Below are positions 1-7,282 of a stretch of 11,519 nucleotides of DNA, in pieces. Within the stretch, counting starts at the first letter, position 1, and each line of letters starts with the position of its first letter. Both the position numbers and the translations under genes were made by a program. Source of the DNA: Marinospirillum sp. (GTDB lineage: Bacteria; Pseudomonadota; Gammaproteobacteria; Pseudomonadales; Halomonadaceae); the NCBI GenBank assembly GCA_007119985.1, contig SKOQ01000113.1, positions 1 to 11,519 of the forward strand, written 5' to 3'. Under the pieces are notes generated by a model. The model did no database searches, was not told where the DNA came from, and saw only the letters and a list, made by a program, of their open reading frames with translations.

Positions 1-452
1 AGGGCATCTGAGTGCATAAACAGTGGCAGGCGCAGCTTACCTGCGCGCACTTGCAAGCTGGGGGTGATACGGTGGCTGAGGTAAGCCCACTCCATTTCCG
101 TTGACCAATCATCGCTGCCACGGGCAACCATTTGCAGCGTCAGGCTAGTGTCACGGCTGAGATTGTAGCGGCCCTGTAAGCCGAGCAGGGTGTTTTCGGC
201 CAGTGCGGATGTTTCTGTGTTACCCGCATAGCCGGCATCATTGGTCGCGCGGCTATAGCCAGTGCTGAAAAAGCCATTGAATTGCAGGCGTTCAGCCTGA
301 GGGCCAGCCAATTGTTGCTGTAAGCTGGCGAGCTGCTGTTCGACTTGCTGTAAACGAGCCGCATCCGCCGCGAGCAGACTGCTACTCTGAGTCGCAGCCA
401 CGATGGCAAGGCCGGCCGCCACAGGCGTAAGACGCTTGAGGGGTGAGAACAT
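1..452 (-). CDS. Outer-membrane porin, N-terminal 150 residues (3' end outside window)
   Basis: The reading frame starts at ATG 450-452 and is open to the left edge, so only the N-terminus is visible. Residues 1 to about 28 form a signal peptide (basic MFSPLKR, then a hydrophobic stretch ending LLAA). Residues 33-50 are Gln/Leu-rich with heptad spacing, the short periplasmic coiled coil that precedes the barrel in several trimeric porins. From about residue 56 the sequence alternates as beta strands do (LQFNGFFSTGY, LLGLQGRYNLS, SLTLQMVARG), ending in RAGKLRLPLF, a pattern typical of porin-like proteins. An AAGAGG Shine-Dalgarno lies 8 bases before the ATG. The gene lies 66 bases downstream of the chemotaxis gene on the same strand, with no clear terminator between. 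What it transports cannot be told from this fragment. Confidence 0.75.
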   Translation of the reverse strand, partial: MFSPLKRLTPVAAGLAIVAATQSSSLLAADAARLQQVEQQLASLQQQLAGPQAERLQFNGFFSTGYSRATNDAGYAGNTETSALAENTLLGLQGRYNLSRDTSLTLQMVARGSDDWSTEMEWAYLSHRITPSLQVRAGKLRLPLFMHSDA

Positions 453-518
453 AGGTGTTTCCTCTTGATGGTCAGGTGAGACAAAAATCAGGTGATATTC
501 GGCCTGCTGCAGCCGCGC

Positions 519-2132
519 CTAAACGCGGAACTGGCTGGCCACTTGGGTGAGTGTGCGAGTGATCTGATCAATATCCTGACTGATCTGATCGAGGCGTGAG
601 GTTTCCTCTGTCACCTGCTCCGCATTGGTGTGTATATGCTGAACATGCTGCATGACTGTCTCCACCGTACTGCTTTGCTCATAGGTCGCCGAGGCAATCT
701 GTTCATTAATCATATTGATGGTGCCGACATTGCTGATGATCTGTTCGAGCGTTGAACCGGATGAGGTCGTGGCTTCAACGCCTTGGTGCGCCTTGCTGAC
801 GCTGACCTCCATCGCCGCAATCGCTTCTTGCGAGGCTTGCCCTAGTTCATTGATGATTTTGTAAATCTCGTCAGCGGCTTCGGCGGTGCGCACGGCAAGC
901 ACCCGCACTTCATCAGCAACCACTGCAAAGCCACGCCCGTGATCTCCGGCGCGCGCTGCTTCGATGGCCGCATTCAATGCCAGCAGATTGGTTTGCTCCG
1001 CAACAGCTTGAATCGTTTTGAGCAGGTGGCTGACATTCTGTGCCAGATCACCAAAGCGGTTGACTGCCGTTGAAGTATGACCCACCTCAGCCGCGAGGCT
1101 GTTGATGGTCTGGATTGTCGCTGCAACGGCATGCTGCCCTTGATCTGCCGAGGTCTTGGCTTGCTGGGCCTGTTCAGAGGCTTTGGCCGCAAAGCTGGCG
1201 ACTTCTTCCACGCTGTGCAAAAGCTCTTGGATCGAACTGTGTGTTGAGGCAATGGCTTCAGACTGTTGTTGAATGCGCTGAAAATTATCGGTACTCGAAC
1301 TCGTCAGCCTTGTGGCAACCTGGTCGAGACCTTGGATCTCGCGTGCGATTTGCGCAAAGGTGCGGTGCAGCTGATCAATAAACTGATTGGCATTATCGAC
1401 CAAGGGGCGAATCTCATCCTGTCCTTGATACTCAATGCGCGCGGTGAGATCGCCTTCGCCTGAGTTCATTTCTGCAAGCAATCGAGAAACCCGCGCTAAA
1501 TTGCCAGTGATCGAACGGCTGGTGGCCAAGCTGAGGCTGGCGAGGACCAGAATCGCGAGCAGTGCAATAAGACCTGCCATCTGATTGGCGCGGCGTGATT
1601 GCTCTAATGTAGATTGAATAGCAGCACTAAAGCCATCTGCAGTGCTTTGGCTCATCTGTTGGAGCTGGCGGTGCAGAGCTTCGAGCCGCTGCGCATTGGT
1701 CGCTGCCTGCTCACCTATACGGCTGAAATCTACGCTGCCACTGATAAATTCTTCAGCAATCTGGCTGGCGCTGGAAAACCAGACTTCTAGCGCTTGTTCT
1801 GCAGCGCGGCTTTCTTCTGCAAAACCAGCGCTGAGCTGGGGGAGCTCTCTCAGTGCTGTGCGAATCGCTTGATAGTTATTGCGCGCCTCTTCCAGTGGCT
1901 GATCATCCCCAGTGGTGACGGCACTGTTGATTTGGAATTCGATCAGCTGGAGTAAAGACTGATTGCGAGTTGTGAGCTCAACCGCAGGATAGAGCTGGTC
2001 ATTGAGGTGCTGCAGGGTCGCGCTATTGCTGCGCTCTGTTAGTAGGCTATACCCCTGACTGGTGATGAACGCCAACAAGGTAATGGCGACCAAAATAATA
2101 AATTTATGGCTGATTTTCAGACGATTGAGCAT
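519..2132 (-). CDS. Methyl-accepting chemotaxis protein, two-TM type
   Basis: A 537-residue transmembrane chemoreceptor that would signal through CheW/CheA to the flagellar motor. TM1 is residues 11-30. The periplasmic sensor domain is about 31-183, around 150 residues, mostly predicted helix and probably a four-helix bundle. TM2 is 184-204 (MAGLIALLAILVLASLSLA). HAMP follows at about 205-258 (NSGEGDLTARI, then the DEI motif). The cytoplasmic signalling domain runs from about 290 to the end. Its hairpin tip at 378-413 carries the highly conserved AEQTNLLALNAAIEAARAG and GRGFAVVADEVR segments. There is no C-terminal NWETF-like pentapeptide, so methylation enzymes would have to dock without one. 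The ligand is unknown: the sensor domain has no motif I can assign. The weak ribosome site (AAGAGA) may be partly masked by a leader hairpin, listed separately. Confidence 0.95.
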   Translation of the reverse strand: MLNRLKISHKFIILVAITLLAFITSQGYSLLTERSNSATLQHLNDQLYPAVELTTRNQSLLQLIEFQINSAVTTGDDQPLEEARNNYQAIRTALRELPQLSAGFAEESRAAEQALEVWFSSASQIAEEFISGSVDFSRIGEQAATNAQRLEALHRQLQQMSQSTADGFSAAIQSTLEQSRRANQMAGLIALLAILVLASLSLATSRSITGNLARVSRLLAEMNSGEGDLTARIEYQGQDEIRPLVDNANQFIDQLHRTFAQIAREIQGLDQVATRLTSSSTDNFQRIQQQSEAIASTHSSIQELLHSVEEVASFAAKASEQAQQAKTSADQGQHAVAATIQTINSLAAEVGHTSTAVNRFGDLAQNVSHLLKTIQAVAEQTNLLALNAAIEAARAGDHGRGFAVVADEVRVLAVRTAEAADEIYKIINELGQASQEAIAAMEVSVSKAHQGVEATTSSGSTLEQIISNVGTINMINEQIASATYEQSSTVETVMQHVQHIHTNAEQVTEETSRLDQISQDIDQITRTLTQVASQFRV

Positions 2133-2133
2133 G

Positions 2134-2167
2134 AAGGATCTCTTGTTTTAGAGAAGCGCTCATCCTT
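2134..2167 (-). promoter_or_regulatory. Possible leader hairpin over the chemotaxis gene's ribosome site
   Basis: In the transcript AAGGA (2167-2163) can pair with TCCTT (2138-2134), and inside that TCTC can pair with GAGA, which is part of the only Shine-Dalgarno-like sequence. One arm carries a 7-base bulge, so the fold is weak. It is visible as sequence complementarity only. Confidence 0.25.
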
Positions 2168-2214
2168 GAGGGGAGTTTTTTTAAACAACTGTTTTAATTT
2201 TTGCTTGTGTGGCG

Positions 2215-2243
2215 ATATTAGCCAAAGATGATGTGAGGCGCAA
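2215..2243 (-). promoter_or_regulatory. Sigma70-like promoter for the chemotaxis gene
   Basis: On the minus strand TTGCGC (2243-2238) is followed by a 17-base spacer and TAATAT (2220-2215). The -10 box is one mismatch and the -35 box two mismatches from consensus. The expected start near 2208 leaves a leader of about 75 bases. No FliA-type (TAAA...GCCGATAA) box was seen, so control may be housekeeping rather than flagellar. Confidence 0.55.
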
Positions 2244-2286
2244 GGCTTATCTGCAATTCGAGTGGAGTGTTTAAAAAGGCAGGAAA

Positions 2287-2324
2287 AGCGCCGAATTGGA
2301 GCGAATGAGATAGGTTTCGGCGCT
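2287..2324 (-). terminator. Hairpin terminator after the thioesterase gene
   Basis: AGCGCCGAA (2324-2316) and TTCGGCGCT (2295-2287) form a perfect 9-base stem with a 20-base loop, starting 13 bases after the thioesterase stop. On the minus strand it is followed by TTT, CCTGCC and then TTTTT. The loop is long and the U tract is broken, so termination may be only moderate. Confidence 0.55.
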
Positions 2325-2336
2325 AAAGTTTTGTTT

Positions 2337-2774
2337 TTAAACTTTTTCTTGTGGCGGTATGGAGTAGGTGGCCACCACATGTGCGACAGGGTTATCTACC
2401 CCTTCGCTGTATAAATAAACTTCTCCGATGGCCAGGCGGCGACCGAGTTTTAGCAGGCGTGCTTCGGCCTCGATGGCGGTATGTGCTGCTGGTTTGTTCA
2501 AAAAATGGCAGGTGAAATCGGTCGTCACTGCCAAGGGCACGGGGCCAATTTTAGACAGCAGATCAATATAGAGCGCCACATCGGCGAGGGCCATTAAAGT
2601 CGGGCCGGAGACCGTCCCGCCTGGGCGTAGATGTTCAGCGCTCACTTGATGACGTACACGACTGGCCGATTCGGTCACACTGAGAATCTCACCATGAAAC
2701 TGCGGGAAGGCTTGCTTCAGGAAGGCGCTGAGTGCAGCGGCCTCCATCTTGAGTGGGTGTTGAACAGAAGGCAT
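2337..2774 (-). CDS. PaaI-type hotdog-fold thioesterase
   Basis: A 145-residue cytoplasmic protein of the hotdog thioesterase superfamily, which hydrolyses acyl-CoA or acyl-ACP thioesters. The diagnostic stretch is residues 48-70: HLRPGGTVSGPTLMALADVA, the start of the long central helix, with Asp65 at the usual catalytic position. The following strands (VPLAVTTDFTCHFLNKP at about 79-95 and LGRRLAIGEVYLYSEG at 110-125) fit the conserved sheet order. Length is normal for the family (130-160). The start is supported by AAGGA 7 bases before the ATG. It is transcribed away from truC and has its own hairpin terminator, so it is probably a single-gene unit. The substrate cannot be inferred: the neighbours give no pathway. 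Confidence 0.85.
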   Translation of the reverse strand: MPSVQHPLKMEAAALSAFLKQAFPQFHGEILSVTESASRVRHQVSAEHLRPGGTVSGPTLMALADVALYIDLLSKIGPVPLAVTTDFTCHFLNKPAAHTAIEAEARLLKLGRRLAIGEVYLYSEGVDNPVAHVVATYSIPPQEKV

Positions 2775-2840
2775 CTTGGATTCCTTGTTTTTGTTATCAT
2801 TTGAGGTGGGTCTGAGTATGCCAGACTCCTTCGCCCCAAG

Positions 2841-2878
2841 GCAGTCTCACGCCCGACTGCTGGGTTTTCTCTGTTTTT
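2841..2878 (+). promoter_or_regulatory. Hairpin followed by T-rich run in the truC leader
   Basis: GCAGTC (2841-2846) and GACTGC (2855-2860) make a 6-base stem with an 8-base loop, followed by GGG, TTTT and, a few bases on, TTTTT. It looks like a weak intrinsic terminator or attenuator, but no plus-strand gene lies upstream, so if real it would act in the leader of truC. Confidence 0.25.
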
Positions 2879-2889
2879 GAGCGCTTGCC

Positions 2890-3660
2890 ATGTTGACCAA
2901 CCAACCCCTTTACTGCCTTTACCGCGACGAGGCGCTACTGGTGGTACATAAGCCCGCCGGATTGTTGGTACATCCCAGTGCGATAGATCGCCATGAAACC
3001 GAGTTTGCCTTGCATTATGCGCGCGAGTTAGCCGGTCAGAAGGTGTTCCCTGTGCATCGTTTGGATAAGCCGACTTCTGGCCTGCTGGTTTTTGCGCTTT
3101 CTTCGCAGGTCGCGTCAACACTGGGGCAGGCGATGATGGCGCGTGAGGTTGAAAAACAATATCTGGCCGTGGTGCGGGGCTGGCCTGCAGCAGCCGGGCG
3201 GATAGATCACCCTTTAAAGCGCGATCCCGTGAATAAGCAGGATCGGCGCGAGCAGCCGATTCAATCGGCCGTCAGTGATTATCAGCGTTTGGCGCAGGTG
3301 GAGCTACCTATCCAGGTGGATCGCTACCCCAGCACTCGCTATGCGCTGGTGCAGATTCAACCCCATGAAGGCCGTAAACATCAGTTGCGCCGCCACCTGA
3401 AACATCTGGGACATCCTATTTTAGGTGATGTGAAACAAGGCAAGGGGCCGCACAATCGCTATATGGAGCACACCTTTGGGCGTGGTCTCTGGTTGGCCTG
3501 CGTGCAGATGCGCTTTGCGCACCCCCTGACTGGCGCACCGCTGTGTTTGGATGCCCCGCTTGAGGCACGTTTTACACCGCTGTTGCAGGCCTGGGGCTGG
3601 TGGGATGATGTCCCCAGTGCTTGGCAGCCAAGGGGTGAAAGACTTTTGCTTGGCAAGTGA
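2890..3660 (+). CDS. truC: tRNA pseudouridine(65) synthase TruC
   Basis: A 256-residue enzyme of the RluA family. In E. coli TruC (about 260 residues) it isomerises U65 to pseudouridine in the acceptor/T-stem region of certain tRNAs. The catalytic motif HRLDKPTSG is at 56-64, with Asp59 as the nucleophile. The N-terminal VVHKPAGLLVH (18-28) and the EGRKHQLRRHLKHLGHPILGD block (160-180) match TruC closely. The insert RYPSTRYALVQI (145-156), resembling E. coli GRYPTTRYGLVEL, is what separates TruC from RluA/RluC/RluD. There is no S4 domain, as expected for TruC. No good Shine-Dalgarno precedes ATG 2890, and no better in-frame start was found. The tail after about residue 238 is longer than in E. 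coli as I remember it. The next plus-strand gene starts 90 bases on and probably has its own promoter. Confidence 0.93.
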   Translation: MLTNQPLYCLYRDEALLVVHKPAGLLVHPSAIDRHETEFALHYARELAGQKVFPVHRLDKPTSGLLVFALSSQVASTLGQAMMAREVEKQYLAVVRGWPAAAGRIDHPLKRDPVNKQDRREQPIQSAVSDYQRLAQVELPIQVDRYPSTRYALVQIQPHEGRKHQLRRHLKHLGHPILGDVKQGKGPHNRYMEHTFGRGLWLACVQMRFAHPLTGAPLCLDAPLEARFTPLLQAWGWWDDVPSAWQPRGERLLLGK

Positions 3661-3678
3661 TCGGCTTCATTTTATGAT
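3650..3678 (+). promoter_or_regulatory. Sigma70-like promoter for the ATP-grasp gene
   Basis: TTGGCA (3650-3655), a 17-base spacer and TATGAT (3673-3678); each box is one mismatch from consensus. The -35 box lies in the last codons of truC. Transcription would start near 3685, giving a leader of about 65 bases to the GTG at 3751. Confidence 0.6.
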
Positions 3679-3750
3679 GCGCCGGTTCTGGTTGCTCGTC
3701 TCTTGAGCGGCCGCCTTGATGCCGATCTTTTGCCCACTGAGGGATACCCT

Positions 3751-4548
3751 GTGACCTTGCTGACCTTTGACGCTTTGCGGACTCTGGCCTTTCCTCCTGC
3801 GCGCTATATCAAACCTGAGCAGATGTTTGCTCATCGTCAGGAGATCGAGGCGGCAGATATTTTGCTCTTTCCTGAATACTGGCAAATCAATACCTTACTT
3901 TATGGTTTGAAGGCCAGAATCTTTCCTAGCCCTGCCAGCTATTATCTGGGGCATAACAAGATTGAGCAGACGCGTGCGATGCAGGCTGTTTTCCCACACT
4001 GGATGCCCAAGACGTCCATCTATGGCAGCTCACGTTCTTCTTTAGAGCGCGTGCTGGTGGAGTTTCGCTTCCCTCTGGTGGTGAAGGCGGTGAAAAGTGC
4101 GCGTGGTGAGGGTGTGGCGTTGCTGCACAATGAGGCGGAGCTCTTTAGTTGGGCCGCGAACCATGAAGTGCTCTATGTGCAAGAGAGGCTGGAGATCGAC
4201 CGTGATGTCAGGGTGGTCTGGGTGGGTGATCAGGTGCTGGATGCTTACTGGCGATTGGCTCCCAAAGGTGGCTTCTTAAATAATGTTGCGCAGGGTGGTG
4301 AAGTAGTGCGTGATCCTGTCCCCCAGGCAGTGTTGGATATGGTGGCCTGTGTGGCGCGCCAGTTTGGTATCGATCATGCCGGCTTTGATGTTGCCTGGGT
4401 GAATGATCAGCCCTACTTTATTGAATTTAATCGCATCTTTGGCACGCAGGGTTTAGCTGGTGGTGCCAAGGCCTATGCTGCTGCGGCTATGGCCTATTTA
4501 CAGCCAGCTCCTGTATTGGATGAGCTGCCACCGCCGAGTGCGGCTTAG
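3751..4548 (+). CDS. RimK-like ATP-grasp ligase, GTG start
   Basis: A 265-residue ATP-grasp protein related to RimK-type amino-acid ligases, which use ATP to join an amino acid to a carboxyl group through an acyl-phosphate. The N-terminal pre-ATP-grasp domain is about 1-70. PLVVKAVKSARGEGV (108-122) holds the ATP-binding Lys and glycine loop. LYVQERLEID (141-150) leads to the hinge. FLNNVAQGGEV (175-185) and DVAW...YFIEFNRIFG (213-231) give the likely metal ligands Asp213, Glu225 and Asn227. A TTG at 3703 is in frame, but GTG 3751 is preferred: TGAGGG stands 7 bases before it, and the product then begins MTLLTFDALRTL, the beginning I remember from related proteins. At about 265 residues it is slightly shorter than RimK (about 300). 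Its substrate is unknown. It overlaps the convergent dgt gene by 4 bases. Confidence 0.8.
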   Translation: MTLLTFDALRTLAFPPARYIKPEQMFAHRQEIEAADILLFPEYWQINTLLYGLKARIFPSPASYYLGHNKIEQTRAMQAVFPHWMPKTSIYGSSRSSLERVLVEFRFPLVVKAVKSARGEGVALLHNEAELFSWAANHEVLYVQERLEIDRDVRVVWVGDQVLDAYWRLAPKGGFLNNVAQGGEVVRDPVPQAVLDMVACVARQFGIDHAGFDVAWVNDQPYFIEFNRIFGTQGLAGGAKAYAAAAMAYLQPAPVLDELPPPSAA

Positions 4549-5864
4549 CGGTGATCAATCCGGCCGCTCATTTCCTGCGCGACATCAACAGCATATTGAT
4601 CGGTCATCCCGCCGATATAATCCAGCGCGCGGCGATAACGCTGATAGAGCGGCCAGCTGGTGTCGGGGATATTCTCACCAATCAGCGCCAGTACCCGCTG
4701 ATTTTTATAACTCAGGTTGGGGCCATCAAGGGCAAAGCAGGCCGACATAAAGGTATCGAGCAAGGTGCCCAGCGTGGTGAAGGCCCCAATTTCCATCTTT
4801 GCCTTGCGCTGATTCTGGAAGATGCGTTCGCGTGCTAAACGCTTAGCCTGATGAATACCCTCAGCAATCGGAGCCGGACAGAGATCGATCAGATCGCCGA
4901 TCGGCTCACCGGCCAGCAAGGCTTGCTGCTGTTGCGTGAAGGCCAGCGTGACGGCATCAATCATCTTCTCCATCGCATGTCCGCGCAGGGCCGCAATACG
5001 GCGGCGGCGTGAAGCCGAGGCGAGACGGGTGTAATCAGCTGGTGCCCCTTCGCCAATCGAAATCAGTAGCTCAGCCACCTCGTTAAAGCTCAGAATATCC
5101 ATTTCCAAGCCATCTTCTAAATCCAGCAGGGCGTAGCAAATATCATCCGCGGCTTCGACCAGATAGACCAGTGGGTGGCGCGCCCAGCGCCAAGTATCCA
5201 GCTGAATAAGACCGAGTGTGTGCGCAATATCCTGTAAAAAATTGGCTTCGCTTTGATAAGCGGAGAACTTGCCTTTGCTGCCAGCATCCGCCACGGTCCA
5301 GGGATATTTCAACATCGCGCCCAGCGTGGCGTAGGTCAGGCGCATCCCGCCATCAAACTGGTTGTATTCCACCTGAGTGACCACGCGCAACCCTTGGGCG
5401 TTGCCTTCAAAGGTCAGTAGATCCTGGCGCTCTAGTTCGGTGAGTGGGGCGAGCAGATGGGATTGCTCTGGCTGACTAAACCAATCTCGAATGGCATATT
5501 CACCGGCATGACCAAAGGGTGGGTTGCCAATATCATGCGCTAAGCAGGCAGCCTGCACGATCACACCCAGATCAGCGGGATGAGCCCAGGTAGGCAGGCT
5601 TGTGCTCAGGCTTTCTCCGACTCGCATCCCAAGACTGCGACCGACGCAAGCCACTTCAAGAGAATGGGTGAGGCGGGTGTGGATATGATCATTCTTGACC
5701 AGCGGATGCACCTGAGTCTTACGGCCAAGGCGGCGAAAGGAGCCAGAAAAGATGATCCGATCATGGTCTTTATGAAAAGGGCTGCGAGCCGGCTCCGAGG
5801 CTGAGCGGCGCGCGGCCCCTAAGCGTTGCGGATGAAGAAGCTGCGTCCACTGCATATCGGTCAT
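4545..5864 (-). CDS. dgt: dGTP triphosphohydrolase-like HD protein
   Basis: A 439-residue HD-domain hydrolase of the dGTPase family, which cleaves dNTPs (classically dGTP) to the nucleoside and tripolyphosphate and so affects dNTP pools. The N-terminal signature RSPFHKDHDRIIFSGSFRRL (27-46) and KTQVHPL are typical. The HD metal ligands are visible as His67 in RLTHSLEV, His110-Asp111 in AHDIGNPPFGHAGE, and Asp240 or 241 in EAADDICYALLDLEDG. The length fits the shorter dGTPase-like type common in Pseudomonas relatives (about 440) rather than E. coli Dgt (505), so the nucleotide preference may differ. AAGAGG lies about 10 bases before the ATG; a second in-frame ATG at codon 4 is possible. It may be expressed from its own promoter and by read-through from yfaZ. 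Its stop lies inside the tail of the convergent ATP-grasp gene. Confidence 0.92.
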   Translation of the reverse strand: MTDMQWTQLLHPQRLGAARRSASEPARSPFHKDHDRIIFSGSFRRLGRKTQVHPLVKNDHIHTRLTHSLEVACVGRSLGMRVGESLSTSLPTWAHPADLGVIVQAACLAHDIGNPPFGHAGEYAIRDWFSQPEQSHLLAPLTELERQDLLTFEGNAQGLRVVTQVEYNQFDGGMRLTYATLGAMLKYPWTVADAGSKGKFSAYQSEANFLQDIAHTLGLIQLDTWRWARHPLVYLVEAADDICYALLDLEDGLEMDILSFNEVAELLISIGEGAPADYTRLASASRRRRIAALRGHAMEKMIDAVTLAFTQQQQALLAGEPIGDLIDLCPAPIAEGIHQAKRLARERIFQNQRKAKMEIGAFTTLGTLLDTFMSACFALDGPNLSYKNQRVLALIGENIPDTSWPLYQRYRRALDYIGGMTDQYAVDVAQEMSGRIDHR

Positions 5865-5896
5865 CGATGCCAGGCCTCTTAGTGATCAGTCGCGCC

Positions 5897-5924
5897 ATCA
5901 TATCAGAGGCGGCTTCGGCTTCAA
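5897..5924 (-). promoter_or_regulatory. Sigma70-like promoter for dgt
   Basis: On the minus strand TTGAAG (5924-5919), a 16-base spacer and TATGAT (5902-5897). The -10 box is one mismatch from consensus and the -35 two. It lies in the 65-base gap between the yfaZ-like stop and the dgt start, so dgt can be transcribed on its own. Confidence 0.55.
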
Positions 5925-5929
5925 TAGGC

Positions 5930-6514
5930 TTAAAAGTTGATACGAAAGCCGATATGTGGCCCGCTTTCAAAGCTCTCATCAAAGCCATCATCACGCTTTA
6001 AATAGGTGTAGCGATAACCGGCAAAGACATCGGTGTTTTGGATCACACGATAGGCGACGCGACCACCGGCTTCATACAACTGCTCTGTTGAACCAAAACT
6101 AGTGACCTTAGGTGCGAACCAGCCATAGCCACCGGCTGAAAGGCGCTGAGCACCGGGGATGACATGATAGAACAGGCCACCAAAGGCAAGAGCGGAGCCA
6201 GTATCTGAATCAGGTGTGCTGTAGAAGTAAACGCGGGCACCAATAGCGGCACGATAGGTACGGTTATCGGTTTCCACGCCTTGAAAACCCACCTGGCCAA
6301 GGGTCGCTGAACCGGCATCATGTTCTTCTGTGTACATAAAGCCGGCGTTGAGGCTCAAATTGCCGCTAAAAGCGCGCTCAACTTCAAACTGCAGGGTTTC
6401 GTTATTCAGGTTGGCCTCTACTGCGCCGGGAGAAAGGCTAAAGGCTTGGGCTGCACCAGCAAAACAAAAGAGTGAAGCAGCAAGAAAGGAACTGAGATTT
6501 TTTTTGGCTTGCAT
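5930..6514 (-). CDS. YfaZ-family outer-membrane protein
   Basis: A 194-residue exported beta-barrel protein resembling the YfaZ family, whose role is not established. Residues 1-24 are a signal peptide (MQAKKNLSSF, hydrophobic core, GAAQA with cleavage after Ala24). The mature part is a run of amphipathic strands (LSLNAGFMYTEE, RAAIGARVYFYST, SALAFGGLFYHVIPG, DVFAGYRYTYLK) and ends HIGFRINF, with the C-terminal Phe expected for BAM-assembled outer-membrane proteins. An in-frame ATG 8 codons upstream (6536-6538) exists, but ATG 6512-6514 has AAGAGG 7 bases before it and gives a proper signal peptide. The start is 26 bases after the pyrE stop with no terminator between, so it is probably co-transcribed with pyrE. 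Confidence 0.8.
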   Translation of the reverse strand: MQAKKNLSSFLAASLFCFAGAAQAFSLSPGAVEANLNNETLQFEVERAFSGNLSLNAGFMYTEEHDAGSATLGQVGFQGVETDNRTYRAAIGARVYFYSTPDSDTGSALAFGGLFYHVIPGAQRLSAGGYGWFAPKVTSFGSTEQLYEAGGRVAYRVIQNTDVFAGYRYTYLKRDDGFDESFESGPHIGFRINF

Positions 6515-6540
6515 AAGAGCGCCTCTTGGGTGAATCAATA

Positions 6541-7188
6541 TTAAACGCCGTATTGGTGACGGTAGGCTTGCATGTCGCTTAAGACCTGCTGAAGATCAGC
6601 GCGTTCCGTTTCGATGTAGGCAATTAAATCCTGCATCGCAATAATACTGGTGACGGGGATACCGAGGTCTTGCTCCACTTCTTGGATGGCGGAACGCTCG
6701 CCCTGCCCGCGTTCTTGGCGATCAAGCGCCAATAAGATACCGGCCACCTGGCCTCCAGCCTGTTCGATCATGGGCAACACTTCACGAATGGCCGTACCGG
6801 CAGTGATCACATCGTCAACGATCACGACTTTTTGTCCGGCCATACTGGCCCCTACAAGCTGACCACCTTCACCGTGATCTTTCACTTCTTTGCGGTTAAA
6901 GGCAAAGGGCGTGGGCTTGTGGTGGTGCTCTGCCAGCATGCAGGCTGTCGCCGAGGCGAGGGTGATGCCCTTGTACGCTGGACCAAAAAGTAGATCGTAA
7001 TCCCAGCCTGTGGCCTCTAAGGCTGCGGCATAGCTCTGCCCAAGCTGCACTAAAGCAGCACCAGAATGAAACAAGCCCGCGTTAAAAAAATAGGGGCTGA
7101 CCCGGCCAGATTTTAAGGTGAACTGCCCAAAGCGCAGCACGTCTTGTTGTAGAGCAAATTCAATAAATTCTTTTTGATACTTGAGCAC
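6541..7188 (-). CDS. pyrE: Orotate phosphoribosyltransferase, GTG start
   Basis: A 215-residue cytoplasmic enzyme that joins orotate to PRPP to make OMP, the fifth step of UMP synthesis. The PRPP-binding motif VVIVDDVITAGTA is at 121-133. The mobile catalytic loop RKEVKDHGEGG is at 99-109 (Lys100, Lys103, His105). The orotate-side segment FTLKSGRVSPYFFNAG is at 23-38. The frame is open back to a TTG at 7227, but GTG 7188 is preferred: it gives MLKYQKEFIEFAL, matching the usual PyrE N-terminus and the E. coli length (213), has GGGG 7 bases upstream, and the TTG would lie at or before the likely transcription start. It is divergent from the Crc-like gene, as pyrE and crc are in Pseudomonas, and is followed closely by the yfaZ-like gene. 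Confidence 0.95.
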   Translation of the reverse strand: MLKYQKEFIEFALQQDVLRFGQFTLKSGRVSPYFFNAGLFHSGAALVQLGQSYAAALEATGWDYDLLFGPAYKGITLASATACMLAEHHHKPTPFAFNRKEVKDHGEGGQLVGASMAGQKVVIVDDVITAGTAIREVLPMIEQAGGQVAGILLALDRQERGQGERSAIQEVEQDLGIPVTSIIAMQDLIAYIETERADLQQVLSDMQAYRHQYGV

Positions 7189-7229
7189 AGTCACACCCCA
7201 AAGATTCCCCAAAACAATGAAAGTCAAGT

Positions 7230-7258
7230 ATCATACACGCTAATGTTATGACTCACCA
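7230..7258 (-). promoter_or_regulatory. Tentative pyrE promoter
   Basis: A good -10 box TATGAT (7235-7230, minus strand) lies about 42 bases before the GTG start. At 17 bases spacing the -35 hexamer is TGGTGA (7258-7253), only 3 of 6 matches, so the site is uncertain or may need an activator. Confidence 0.35.
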
Positions 7259-7282
7259 CGCAGGAATGGGAAGCGCTGAAAT

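Noticed and set aside
140..484. 114-residue minus-strand open frame
   Set aside because: It is out of frame with the porin gene, which has the signal peptide, beta pattern and ribosome site.
2117..2380. 87-residue minus-strand frame covering the gap between the chemotaxis and thioesterase genes
   Set aside because: It overlaps both genes and includes a hairpin terminator and a promoter; the product has low-complexity Lys/Pro content.
2717..3121. 134-residue minus-strand open frame across the thioesterase/truC gap
   Set aside because: It lies opposite the well-supported truC N-terminus, including the catalytic motif, and its product is Arg/Pro-rich with no recognisable domain.
3661..3750. 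truC and the ATP-grasp gene as one gene broken by a TGA
   Set aside because: TruC ends at a normal place for its family, and the downstream gene has its own promoter and ribosome site.
5770..5994. 74-residue minus-strand open frame between dgt and yfaZ
   Set aside because: It overlaps dgt, the dgt promoter and the yfaZ-like 3' end in a different frame, with no domain.
6515..6538. Upstream ATG for the YfaZ-like protein
   Set aside because: The ribosome site AAGAGG lies after this ATG, and the downstream ATG gives a typical signal peptide.
7189..7227. TTG start giving a 13-residue longer PyrE
   Set aside because: The extra residues are absent from usual PyrE proteins and the TTG is at or before the likely transcription start.
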